From assembly GCA_029287275.1 (NCBI GenBank), contig JARFRL010000382.1, positions 1 to 8,968 on the forward strand: a stretch of 8,968 bases of DNA, given 5' to 3'. The translations under genes and the position numbers were made by a program. The first letter of the stretch is position 1; each line of letters starts with the position of its first letter. Under the pieces are notes generated by a model. The model was not told the origin of the DNA and made no database searches. It saw only the letters and a program-made list of their open reading frames with translations. This stretch comes from Pontiella desulfatans. Lineage in GTDB: Bacteria > Verrucomicrobiota > Kiritimatiellia > Kiritimatiellales > Pontiellaceae. This document shows positions 1 through 5,851 of this stretch, piece after piece.

Positions 1-564
1 CCGAATCTGATCGCGGCGCACGTCATTCACGTGAACGACGCGGAGATCGAATTGCTCGCCGCGCGCGGCGTCAAGGTCGTTCACAACCCCGTCTCCAACA
101 TGAAGCTGGCTTCGGGCGACTTTCCCTTCGCGCGGATGAAAGCGGCGGGCGTGGAAATGTCGCTCGGGACGGACGGCTGTTCCTCGAACAACAATCTTTG
201 CATGCTCGAGGAGATGAAGATCGCGGCGTTGCGCGCGAAAGCGACCCACGCCGATCCGACCCTCCTGCCCGCGGGCGAGGTGTTCGACATGGCGACGATC
301 CGCGGCGCGGAGGCGCTGCGACTCGATTGCGGCGAGATCGCGGTCGGGCGTCTCGCGGATTGCGTGCTGGTGGATCTTTCCAACCCACGATTGGCGCCGG
401 GCTATCAGCTGATTGATGATTTGGTCTACAGCGCCGATTCATCGTGCGTCGACACCGTGATCTGCGACGGGAGGGTCCTGGCGCGGGGCGGCAAGGTGGC
501 CGGCGAGGAGGAGATCGTCGCGGCCGCGCGGAAATACGCCGCCCGATTTGGAGAAAACGCTTGA
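1..564 (+). CDS. Amidohydrolase, MTA/SAH deaminase-like (5' truncated)
   Basis: This is the C-terminal 187 residues of a metal-dependent amidohydrolase; the open frame runs off the left edge, so the start and the N-terminal metal-binding HxH motif lie outside. The best match from memory is the 5'-methylthioadenosine/S-adenosylhomocysteine deaminase group, which hydrolyses the adenine amino group of these compounds in the cytoplasm. Visible family signatures are the HNPVSN segment (codons 28-33), the KLASG motif right after it, and GTDG with the metal-binding Asp at codon 58, followed by a Ser/Asn-rich stretch and an EEM helix. After these comes a small C-terminal beta domain with the usual GRLAD turn. 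Related enzymes of the same fold deaminate guanine, cytosine or triazines, so the exact substrate is uncertain. It ends 34 bases before the kinase gene and probably shares its transcript. Confidence 0.85.
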   Translation, partial: PNLIAAHVIHVNDAEIELLAARGVKVVHNPVSNMKLASGDFPFARMKAAGVEMSLGTDGCSSNNNLCMLEEMKIAALRAKATHADPTLLPAGEVFDMATIRGAEALRLDCGEIAVGRLADCVLVDLSNPRLAPGYQLIDDLVYSADSSCVDTVICDGRVLARGGKVAGEEEIVAAARKYAARFGENA

Positions 565-598
565 ACGATCGCTTTCAATCCGGCTTTAGTTGGTAATC

Positions 599-1606
599 AT
601 GGGGAGTCACGAAATAGTCAGAAGCAGGGCGTATTCGCGCGCGGGTCTGGTGGGGAATCCATCGGACGGGTATAACGGGAAAACGATTTCCTTCACCTTC
701 AGCGAATTCTACGCCGAAACGGTCATGTATGAAGCGCCGCACATCGAGCTGCTGCCGAACCGTCGCGATCGTTCGATCTACGCCAACCTCGAAGATCTAG
801 AACGCAACGTGCGCGAGTGCGGATATTATGGCGGCATCCGTCTGCTGCAGGCCTCGTTGAAACGCTTCCATGAATATTGCATTCAACACGACGTGGATCG
901 CGGCGGGCGTAATTTCGCCATGCGATATTTCTCCAACATTCCGCACCACGTCGGCATGGCGGGCTCGAGCGCGATCATCACGGCCTGCTTCCGAGGGCTG
1001 ATGAAATTTTACGGCGTCGAAATCCCGAAGGCGGAACTCGCGAACATCGTGCTCTCGGTCGAGGCCGAGGAGCTGGGCATCGGCGCCGGTCTGCAGGATC
1101 GCGTCGCGCAGGCCTATCAAGGGCTCACCTACATGGACTTCGACAAGGACCTGATGGCGCGGCAAGGGCATGGCTTTTACGAGCCGATCGACGCCGCGTT
1201 GTTGCCGAACGTTTACATCGGTTACAAGCGCCGCTTGAGCGAGGGCTCGGAAGTGTTTCACAACGACATCCGCGCCCGGTTCAATATGGGCGAGACGCGC
1301 GTCGTCGACGCGATGAAAACCTGGGCCGATCTCGCGGAGCGGACGCGCGAGGCGCTGCTCGCCGGCCGGCGCGACGAGATCGGCGAACTGCTCGACGCGA
1401 ACTTCGACCTGCGGAGCGATCTCTACCGAATTCACCCTGAAAACATCGAGATGGTCGAGGCCGCGCGCGCCACCGGCGCCAGCGCGAAGTTCACCGGATC
1501 CGGCGGCGCGATCGTCGGAACGTTCCGCGACGAGCCGATGTTTCTAAAACTCAAATCCAAACTCGACCCGTTAGGCGTCGCCGTGTTCAAACCAACCCTT
1601 ATTTAA
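599..1606 (+). CDS. GHMP kinase, plant-type glucuronokinase-like
   Basis: A 335-residue GHMP-superfamily sugar kinase. Visible motifs are GNPSD near residues 19-23, the ATP-binding loop NIPHHVGMAGSSA at 113-125, and the C-terminal glycine motif TGSGGAIVG at about 299-307. The segments YYGGIRLL, ELGIGAGLQDRVAQAYQGL, MDFDK and the NIEMVEAAR helix closely match plant glucuronokinase as I remember it, rather than galactokinase, mevalonate kinase or heptose kinases. Plant glucuronokinase phosphorylates D-glucuronate at C1 with ATP. The neighbouring galU, 13 bases downstream, would supply the next step to UDP-glucuronate. I use the ATG at 599; a TTG nine bases upstream would add three residues. Neither start has a clear Shine-Dalgarno sequence, so translation may depend on coupling to the upstream gene. 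The GHMP class is certain; glucuronate as substrate is inferred. Confidence 0.8.
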   Translation: MGSHEIVRSRAYSRAGLVGNPSDGYNGKTISFTFSEFYAETVMYEAPHIELLPNRRDRSIYANLEDLERNVRECGYYGGIRLLQASLKRFHEYCIQHDVDRGGRNFAMRYFSNIPHHVGMAGSSAIITACFRGLMKFYGVEIPKAELANIVLSVEAEELGIGAGLQDRVAQAYQGLTYMDFDKDLMARQGHGFYEPIDAALLPNVYIGYKRRLSEGSEVFHNDIRARFNMGETRVVDAMKTWADLAERTREALLAGRRDEIGELLDANFDLRSDLYRIHPENIEMVEAARATGASAKFTGSGGAIVGTFRDEPMFLKLKSKLDPLGVAVFKPTLI

Positions 1607-1619
1607 AACGAGGTTCTTC

Positions 1620-2489
1620 ATGATTCGTAAAGCCGTCATACCCGCCGCCGGATTCGGCACGCGTTTTCTCCCGGCCACCAAAGCGCAACCGAAAGAGATG
1701 TTGCCGATCGTCGACACGCCGACCATTCAGCTGGTCGTGGAGGAGGCCGTCGAGTCCGGCATCACCGACATCCTGATGGTGATCGGCAAGTCGAAACGCG
1801 CCATCGAGGAGCATTTCGATCGCAACTTCGAGCTCGAGCGCGAGCTCGCCGAAAAAGGGAAGACGGAGCTGCTCGATAGCGTTCAGCGCGTTTCCAACAT
1901 GGCGAACATTCATTTTATTTGGCAGAAAGAGCTCAACGGTCTGGGCGACGCGGTTTCGTACGCGCGCAACCACATCGGCAACGAGCCGTTCGCGCTCCTC
2001 TTGGGCGACACCATTCTGGAAAGCCACTCCGGGGTTCCCGTGACGCGGCAGCTGATGGACGCGTCGCGCAAGCACGGCGGATCGGTCGTGGCGCTTGAAG
2101 AGGTTCCGATGGAGAAGGTCAATCGCTACGGCGTGTTGGATGGCGAGGTCTTGGACGACGGGGTGTACCGCGTGAAAGATTTCATCGAGAAACCCGAGCC
2201 CGACGAAGCGCCTTCGAATCTGGCGTTCGCGGGGCGGTACGTCTTCATGCCGGATATCTTCGATTTCCTGATTCAAACGGCGCGTGGAAAAAACAACGAG
2301 ATTCAACTGACCGACGCGATGCGTTCCATGGCCCGGAGTCGGCCCATGTTCGGTACGCGGATCGACGGGAAGCGGCACGACATCGGCAACAAGCTCGATT
2401 TCATCAAGACCAACATCCATTACGCGCTGAAGCACCCTGAAATGAAAGACGAGCTGGCCCGTTATCTGGATCAGCTCGTGAATAAATAG
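1620..2489 (+). CDS. galU: UTP-glucose-1-phosphate uridylyltransferase
   Basis: A 289-residue nucleotidyltransferase that makes UDP-sugars from UTP and a sugar-1-phosphate, normally UDP-glucose. The N-terminus carries the nucleotide-binding signature GFGTRFLPATKAQPKEMLP (about residues 11-29), followed by VDTP, EEAVESGI, AIEEHFDRNFELE and GLGDAV; later come RYGVLDG, IEKPEP and the AGRYVF segment, all typical of bacterial GalU. Length is normal for the family. The metal-binding region reads LLLGDTI, where E. coli-type enzymes have a second Asp after the first; VDTP stands where many have VDKP. A Shine-Dalgarno CGAGG at 1609-1613 lies 6 bases before the ATG. Being directly downstream of a glucuronokinase-like gene, it may accept glucuronate-1-phosphate as well as glucose-1-phosphate; that is inference. 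Product class is secure. Confidence 0.93.
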   Translation: MIRKAVIPAAGFGTRFLPATKAQPKEMLPIVDTPTIQLVVEEAVESGITDILMVIGKSKRAIEEHFDRNFELERELAEKGKTELLDSVQRVSNMANIHFIWQKELNGLGDAVSYARNHIGNEPFALLLGDTILESHSGVPVTRQLMDASRKHGGSVVALEEVPMEKVNRYGVLDGEVLDDGVYRVKDFIEKPEPDEAPSNLAFAGRYVFMPDIFDFLIQTARGKNNEIQLTDAMRSMARSRPMFGTRIDGKRHDIGNKLDFIKTNIHYALKHPEMKDELARYLDQLVNK

Positions 2490-2491
2490 GC

Positions 2492-2537
2492 CCCAATGAT
2501 TGGGAGGTCGGGAGGAGGATGCCCCCCAACCATTGGG
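2492..2537. repeat. Long imperfect hairpin after galU, possible bidirectional terminator
   Basis: A 16-base arm (2492-2507) pairs with a 16-base arm (2522-2537) at 14 positions around a 14-base G/A-rich loop. The left arm also contains a short perfect palindrome of its own, CCCAAT-G-ATTGGG, and the right arm a near copy of it. It sits between galU and a convergent minus-strand small ORF, which is where a shared terminator would be expected. No clean T-run follows on the + strand, so intrinsic termination is uncertain; it could instead be one copy of a dispersed CCAAT-ATTGG repeat or an RNA 3'-end stabiliser. Confidence 0.5.
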
Positions 2538-2555
2538 ACCCGGGAGAACTCGTTT

Positions 2556-2648
2556 CTAGTTGAAGGCGACCACTACCATCAGTCCGATCATCGCCGCGCC
2601 GGTTAGCGCCATCGAAACTTCAACCGCTACTATGGACCATGTTTTCAT
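2556..2648 (-). CDS. Small hydrophobic protein, 30 residues (hypothetical)
   Basis: A minus-strand ORF of 30 codons plus TAG. The peptide begins MKTWSIVAVEVSMALTG and continues into a hydrophobic stretch rich in Met, Val, Ala and Gly, ending VVVAFN; residues 5-29 have the composition of a single membrane segment, with one Glu at position 10 and one Lys at position 2. Support for translation: a CGAGG Shine-Dalgarno on the minus strand (about 2655-2659) lies six bases before the ATG, and an extended -10 promoter (2677-2685) is placed to give a leader of about 20 bases. I do not recognise the family. Its size resembles single-span subunits such as KdpF or CydX, but the sequence does not match them, and no partner gene is nearby. 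It is convergent with galU and divergent from ilvD. Confidence 0.5.
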   Translation of the reverse strand: MKTWSIVAVEVSMALTGAAMIGLMVVVAFN

Positions 2649-2676
2649 CAGTAACCTCGTGCTTTTAATTGAAACC

Positions 2677-2685
2677 AATATAGCA
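2677..2685 (-). promoter_or_regulatory. Extended -10 promoter for the small minus-strand ORF
   Basis: Read on the minus strand this is TGCTATATT, a TGn extended -10 element with a five-of-six match to TATAAT. No good -35 is seen at 16-18 bases, which is usual for extended -10 promoters. Predicted transcription start is near 2670, leaving about 21 bases before the small ORF's ATG. Confidence 0.4.
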
Positions 2686-2710
2686 ATCGCCGGGCCATCT
2701 TTAGCGAAAT

Positions 2711-2736
2711 GCCCTGAAAAGCCTGAATTCAGGGGC
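2711..2736. promoter_or_regulatory. Palindrome cluster, possible operator
   Basis: The perfect 12-base palindrome CCTGAATTCAGG (2722-2733) is preceded by another CCTGAA half-site (2713-2718), and the outer arms GCCCTGAA and TTCAGGGGC pair with one bulge. It lies in the region between the divergent small ORF and ilvD, about 40 bases upstream of the small ORF's -10. A dimeric regulator's operator is a reasonable reading, but nothing identifies the protein. Confidence 0.3.
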
Positions 2737-2844
2737 TAAAAAACGTTTGCTTGGCGAATTCCACGCGGCGCGCATCCCATAATTGAGAACTGAACCGGCG
2801 CGGACCGAGCGGTTTCCAAGGGATGGAAATACCGGGGAAATGGG

Positions 2845-2872
2845 TTGCAACCATCAAAAAGCCTTTTACACT
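2845..2872 (+). promoter_or_regulatory. Sigma-70-type promoter for ilvD
   Basis: TTGCAA (2845-2850) and TACACT (2867-2872) are separated by 16 bases; each matches the consensus at four of six positions. The start of transcription would fall near 2879, giving a leader of about 20 bases with a GGAGG Shine-Dalgarno (2886-2890). This short leader leaves no room for a classical attenuator or T-box. Confidence 0.4.
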
Positions 2873-2898
2873 CGCGGACAACTTCGGAGGATATGTGT

Positions 2899-4590
2899 AT
2901 GTGCGCCAAATCGTTTAGCAAGGATCAACGCGCGTTTTCAGCGGCGGTCGTGGATGGAGTCGAACGGGCTCCCAGCCGGGCCATGTTGCGAGCGGTCGGG
3001 TTCAAGGACGCGGATTTCAAGAAACCTCAAGTCGGGATCGCCTCGACCTGGAGCATGGTCACGCCATGCAACATGCATATCAACCGGTTGGCCGACGAGG
3101 CGGTCAAAGGCGCGGAGGTCGCCGGCGGAAAGGCGGTGCTATTCAACACGATTTCGATCTCCGACGGCATATCGATGGGCACCGAGGGCATGAAATATTC
3201 GCTGGTGTCGCGCGAAATCATCGCGGACTCGATCGAGGCGGTTTCCGCGTGCGAGGGCTTTGATGGCGTGGTGGCGTTCGGCGGGTGCGATAAAAACATG
3301 CCCGGCTGCCTTATCGCGTTGGCCCGTCTCAACCGTCCGTCGGTGTTCGTCTATGGCGGCAGCATCAAGCCGGGCTGCTATTGCGGGAAGGATATCGACA
3401 TCGTCTCCGTGTTCGAGGCGGTGGGACAGCACGCGAAAGGGGAGATTTCTTCCAAAACCCTGTCGGACATCGAGCGGTCCGCGATTCCCGGCGAGGGCTC
3501 GTGCGGCGGAATGTACACCGCGAACACGATGGCCTCGGCGATCGAGGCGCTGGGCATGAGTCTCCCGAACAGCTCGTCCCGCGTCGCCGTGTCGCGCGAA
3601 AAAAGCGAGGAGGCCCACGCCGCCGGGCGCGCCGTGTTGCAGTTGATCGAGCGCGGCATCAAACCTTCCGACATTCTAACGCGCCAGTCGTTCCTGAACG
3701 CGGTCGCGGTCGTGATGGCGCTGGGCGGCTCCACCAACGCGGTGTTGCATCTTTTGGCGATGGCCAAGGCCGCGAAGGTGCGGCTGAAACTTTCCGACTT
3801 CACGGCCGTTGGCAAAAAAGTTCCGGTGGTCGCGGACCTCAAACCCAGCGGAAAATACGTCATGGCCGATCTCGCCGCGATCGGCGGCGTGGCGCCGCTC
3901 ATGGCGCGCATGCTGAAGGCCGGACTGTTGGATGGCGATTGCATGACCGTGACGGGAAAAACGCTCAAGCAGAATTTAACGTTGGCGAAACCCTATCCCC
4001 GAAAACAGGAAATCATTCGCCCGTTCTCGCGGCCGATCAAGCCCGACGGGCATCTCGTGATTTTGAAAGGCAATCTCGCTCCGGAAGGCGCCGTCGCGAA
4101 AATATCGGGAAAACAAGGGTTGAGTTTTGAAGGCAAGGCGATTGTTTTCTCTTCCGAGGAGCAGGCGATTAAAAAGATTCTGGACGGAACGGTCAAGGCG
4201 GGGCACGTGGTGGTGATTCGGTATGAAGGCCCTCAAGGCGGCCCCGGCATGCGCGAGATGCTCGGGCCGACCTCCGCGATCATCGGGCGGGGCTTGGGCG
4301 CGGACGTCGCGCTGATCACGGACGGACGTTTCTCGGGAGGAAGTCATGGCTTCGTGATCGGACACGTCACGCCGGAGGCGTTCGTCGGCGGTCCGTTGGC
4401 GCTGGTTAAAAACGGCGACGTCATCGCGATCGACGCGAAAAAACGCTCCATCGAGGCGCGGATCTCGAACGCCGAGATGGCGCGGCGGAAGAAGGCCTGG
4501 AAGCAACCGCGGCCGAAGCATAAAACCGGCGTGCTCGCGAAGTACGCCAAGCTCGTCGGCTCCGCTTCCGAGGGCGCCGTGACCGACTAG
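2899..4590 (+). CDS. ilvD: Dihydroxy-acid dehydratase
   Basis: A 563-residue IlvD/EDD-family dehydratase that converts 2,3-dihydroxy-3-methylvalerate and 2,3-dihydroxyisovalerate to the 2-keto acids of isoleucine and valine synthesis. Three cysteines sit at the positions of the [2Fe-2S] ligands: C57 in TPCNMH, C130 in GCDKNMPGC and C202 in GSCGGMYTANTM; K132 of the CDK motif is the lysine that is carbamylated in this family. The C-terminal DGRFSGGSHGFVIGH motif holds the serine used as base. These motifs fit IlvD and not 6-phosphogluconate dehydratase. I chose the ATG at 2899 because GGAGG lies eight bases before it; the frame is open to a TTG at 2845, but that lies in the promoter. An extra CYC pair (C160, C162) replaces the usual residues after GGSIKPG. 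A role as aldonate dehydratase cannot be excluded. Confidence 0.92.
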   Translation: MCAKSFSKDQRAFSAAVVDGVERAPSRAMLRAVGFKDADFKKPQVGIASTWSMVTPCNMHINRLADEAVKGAEVAGGKAVLFNTISISDGISMGTEGMKYSLVSREIIADSIEAVSACEGFDGVVAFGGCDKNMPGCLIALARLNRPSVFVYGGSIKPGCYCGKDIDIVSVFEAVGQHAKGEISSKTLSDIERSAIPGEGSCGGMYTANTMASAIEALGMSLPNSSSRVAVSREKSEEAHAAGRAVLQLIERGIKPSDILTRQSFLNAVAVVMALGGSTNAVLHLLAMAKAAKVRLKLSDFTAVGKKVPVVADLKPSGKYVMADLAAIGGVAPLMARMLKAGLLDGDCMTVTGKTLKQNLTLAKPYPRKQEIIRPFSRPIKPDGHLVILKGNLAPEGAVAKISGKQGLSFEGKAIVFSSEEQAIKKILDGTVKAGHVVVIRYEGPQGGPGMREMLGPTSAIIGRGLGADVALITDGRFSGGSHGFVIGHVTPEAFVGGPLALVKNGDVIAIDAKKRSIEARISNAEMARRKKAWKQPRPKHKTGVLAKYAKLVGSASEGAVTD

Positions 4591-4591
4591 G

Positions 4592-4610
4592 CGCGCTCCT
4601 TTTGGAGTGT
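4592..4610 (+). terminator. Weak hairpin after ilvD
   Basis: Just past the ilvD stop, GCTCC-TTTT-GGAGT forms a compact stem with a four-T loop, and GGCGCGC (4590-4596) can alternatively pair with GCGCGCC (4627-4633). No T-run follows the stem, so it may only weaken or pause transcription, and read-through into the next gene is likely. Confidence 0.25.
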
Positions 4611-4662
4611 ATCGCCTTTCCTTCCCGCGCGCCTTCACCTACGTTGAGGGCGGAGATTAATT

Positions 4663-5070
4663 ATGAAAATCGAAGTTTTCGCGCTTTGCGACGCCGCCAC
4701 CGACAACCATGGAAAGCTGAATATCCTCGGGACGTTCGACCAGATCTACGCCGTCAAGATGCCCGTCGTTCATCCCGCGTGCGCGATCGCCTTGCGGTTG
4801 CGTTTCGACAAGATGGAAGAGGGCGCCCACTCGGTGAAGCTCCAGTTGGTCAATCCCGACGGACTTCCGGTTTTTCAAGCGATGGAAGGCGAGGTGAAGC
4901 CTCGCATGGGCGCGGACGTCGAGTCCGTCGCGGTCAACCTGATCCTCAACTTTCAACACGTGAAGTTCGACGAGTTCGCGGACTATCAAATCAATCTCGC
5001 GGTCGACTCGATCGCCATGGCGAGCCTTCCGCTGCGCGTGCGCGAAATGCCCCGTCCGGAAATCGCCTAG
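4663..5070 (+). CDS. DUF6941-like conserved hypothetical protein
   Basis: A 135-residue soluble protein without signal peptide or membrane segment. It opens MKIEVFALCDAATDNHGKLN, continues with ILGTFDQIYAVKMP and HPACAIALRLRFDK, and ends with alternating hydrophobic strands, including NLILNFQHVKFDEFADYQINLAVD. This matches, as I remember it, the uncharacterised DUF6941 family, whose members share the LCDAA and GKLNILG motifs and a mostly beta structure. No catalytic residues are evident and the function is unknown. The start is well supported by GGAG at 4652-4655, seven bases before the ATG. It lies 72 bases after ilvD with only a weak hairpin between, so it may be transcribed from the ilvD promoter, though nothing links it to branched-chain amino acids. 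Confidence 0.8.
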   Translation: MKIEVFALCDAATDNHGKLNILGTFDQIYAVKMPVVHPACAIALRLRFDKMEEGAHSVKLQLVNPDGLPVFQAMEGEVKPRMGADVESVAVNLILNFQHVKFDEFADYQINLAVDSIAMASLPLRVREMPRPEIA

Positions 5071-5109
5071 CCGTTCCTTTCGCGCTTTCTCGGCAATATT
5101 TTTTCAGCC

Positions 5110-5150
5110 CCTCCGTTTATCATCCATAGACGGCAATTAACCAACGGAGG
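5110..5150 (+). promoter_or_regulatory. Leader with two alternative hairpins over the EF-hand gene's ribosome binding site
   Basis: CCTCCGTT (5110-5117) is the exact complement of AACGGAGG (5143-5150), which contains the Shine-Dalgarno of the following gene, so this pairing would hide the ribosome binding site. A second stem, CCGTTTAT (5113-5120) with ATAGACGG (5126-5133), eight pairs including one G-U and a five-base loop, uses the same left arm and would leave the site free. The two are mutually exclusive. A possible -10 (CAATAT, 5094-5099) would start the transcript just before the left arm. Whether the structure works as a switch is inference. Confidence 0.35.
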
Positions 5151-5156
5151 CGCGTC

Positions 5157-5681
5157 ATGAAAACCAACACACTAAAACTCACTGGAATGATCCTCGCCAT
5201 GGCCGGCGCGTGCGCGCTGGCTCAGGCCAAGCCGGAAGGCGGCGGTCCGGAAAAAGGAAACGGACCGGGCAAGGAACGTCCACAAGGTGAAAAAGGCCAT
5301 CGTCCGGACCGCGCCGAAATGATGAAGCGCTACGACAAGGATGGCGACGGCCAACTCTCCGATTCCGAGCTTGAGAAGTTGAAAGCCGACCGCGAGAAAG
5401 AACGCTCCAAACGCGGCGGAAAAGACGGCGAACGCGGCGAGCGTCCGTCCCGCGAGCAAATGATGGAGCGCTTTGATAAAGACGGAGACGGCGAGCTGAG
5501 CGAAACGGAACGCGCCGCCATGCGAACCGAAATGGAAGCTCGGCGCGGCGGAGGCGATCGGCGCCGCGAAATGATGGAAAGGTTCGACGCGGATGGCGAC
5601 GGACAGCTTAGCGAGGAGGAACGCGCTCAAGCGCGGGCGGAATACGAAAAACGCCGCCAAGAACGCGAGGCGGCCGAATAG
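5157..5681 (+). CDS. Secreted EF-hand calcium-binding protein
   Basis: A 174-residue protein with an N-terminal signal peptide (Lys at 2 and 7, hydrophobic core about 8-22, likely signal peptidase I cut after AQA at residue 24). The cysteine at 19 lacks a proper lipobox, so a lipoprotein is less likely. The mature part is very charged and carries three EF-hand loops with DxDGDGxLSxxE spacing: D60-E71, D107-E118 and D144-E155. Each is preceded by a Met-Met-x-Arg-(Tyr/Phe) helix end, so they look like internal duplications. Between the loops lie Arg/Lys/Glu/Gly-rich helical linkers. It should bind calcium outside the cytoplasmic membrane; its partner and role are not known. GGAGG at 5146-5150 precedes the ATG by six bases. 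The gene is followed by a strong terminator and appears to be the end of its unit. Confidence 0.88.
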   Translation: MKTNTLKLTGMILAMAGACALAQAKPEGGGPEKGNGPGKERPQGEKGHRPDRAEMMKRYDKDGDGQLSDSELEKLKADREKERSKRGGKDGERGERPSREQMMERFDKDGDGELSETERAAMRTEMEARRGGGDRRREMMERFDADGDGQLSEEERAQARAEYEKRRQEREAAE

Positions 5682-5711
5682 AACGCATTCATGACATCCA
5701 TTGATGTCGGG

Positions 5712-5750
5712 CGGCGCGTGACCATCTTCCCCGGTCGCGCGCCGTTTTTT
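5712..5750 (+). terminator. Rho-independent terminator after the EF-hand gene
   Basis: A 12-pair GC-rich stem, CGGCGCGTGACC (5712-5723) with GGTCGCGCGCCG (5733-5744), has one G-U pair and a nine-base loop and runs straight into six T residues (5745-5750). A smaller perfect stem, GACATC-CATT-GATGTC (5693-5708), lies just before it. This separates the EF-hand gene from the regulator gene. Confidence 0.9.
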
Positions 5751-5788
5751 ATTTCGGAATAAACGCGCGGCCTTGGAACGAAGAGGGT

Positions 5789-5817
5789 TTGACCTCGCGC
5801 GCGAAGTGATGAACAGT
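5789..5817 (+). promoter_or_regulatory. Possible promoter of the XylR-like regulator
   Basis: TTGACC (5789-5794) is a five-of-six -35 match; 17 bases on, AACAGT (5812-5817) is a poor -10. A promoter is expected here because the preceding terminator is strong, but the -10 is weak, so the exact position is uncertain. Confidence 0.25.
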
Positions 5818-5851
5818 CGGGCTTTCAACACGAGAGGTCGAATCGATATTC

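Noticed and set aside
797..1435. Long minus-strand open frame antisense to the glucuronokinase
   Set aside because: It is a shadow frame from GC-rich codon bias; no recognisable domain, while the + strand has clear GHMP motifs.
1599..2435. Minus-strand open frame of 278 codons antisense to galU
   Set aside because: Arg/His/Val-rich mirror of the galU codons, with no family motif.
2845..2898. N-terminal extension of ilvD from TTG 2845 or the ATG at 2893
   Set aside because: The TTG falls in a good -35 box, and the ATG at 2893 is only two bases from GGAGG; ATG 2899 has eight-base spacing and gives the normal protein length.
2736..2921. Minus-strand 61-codon ORF overlapping the ilvD start
   Set aside because: No recognisable motif, it covers the ilvD promoter, and no supporting expression signal was seen.
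2899..4590. 6-phosphogluconate dehydratase (Edd)
   Set aside because: The GSCGGMYTANTM and CDKNMPGC motifs and the length fit IlvD; Edd has different residues after the third cysteine and is about 600 residues long.
4602..5129. Plus-strand frame of 175 codons overlapping the DUF6941-like gene
   Set aside because: Arg/Ser-rich shadow of the correct frame; the DUF6941-like frame has the good binding site and structured composition.
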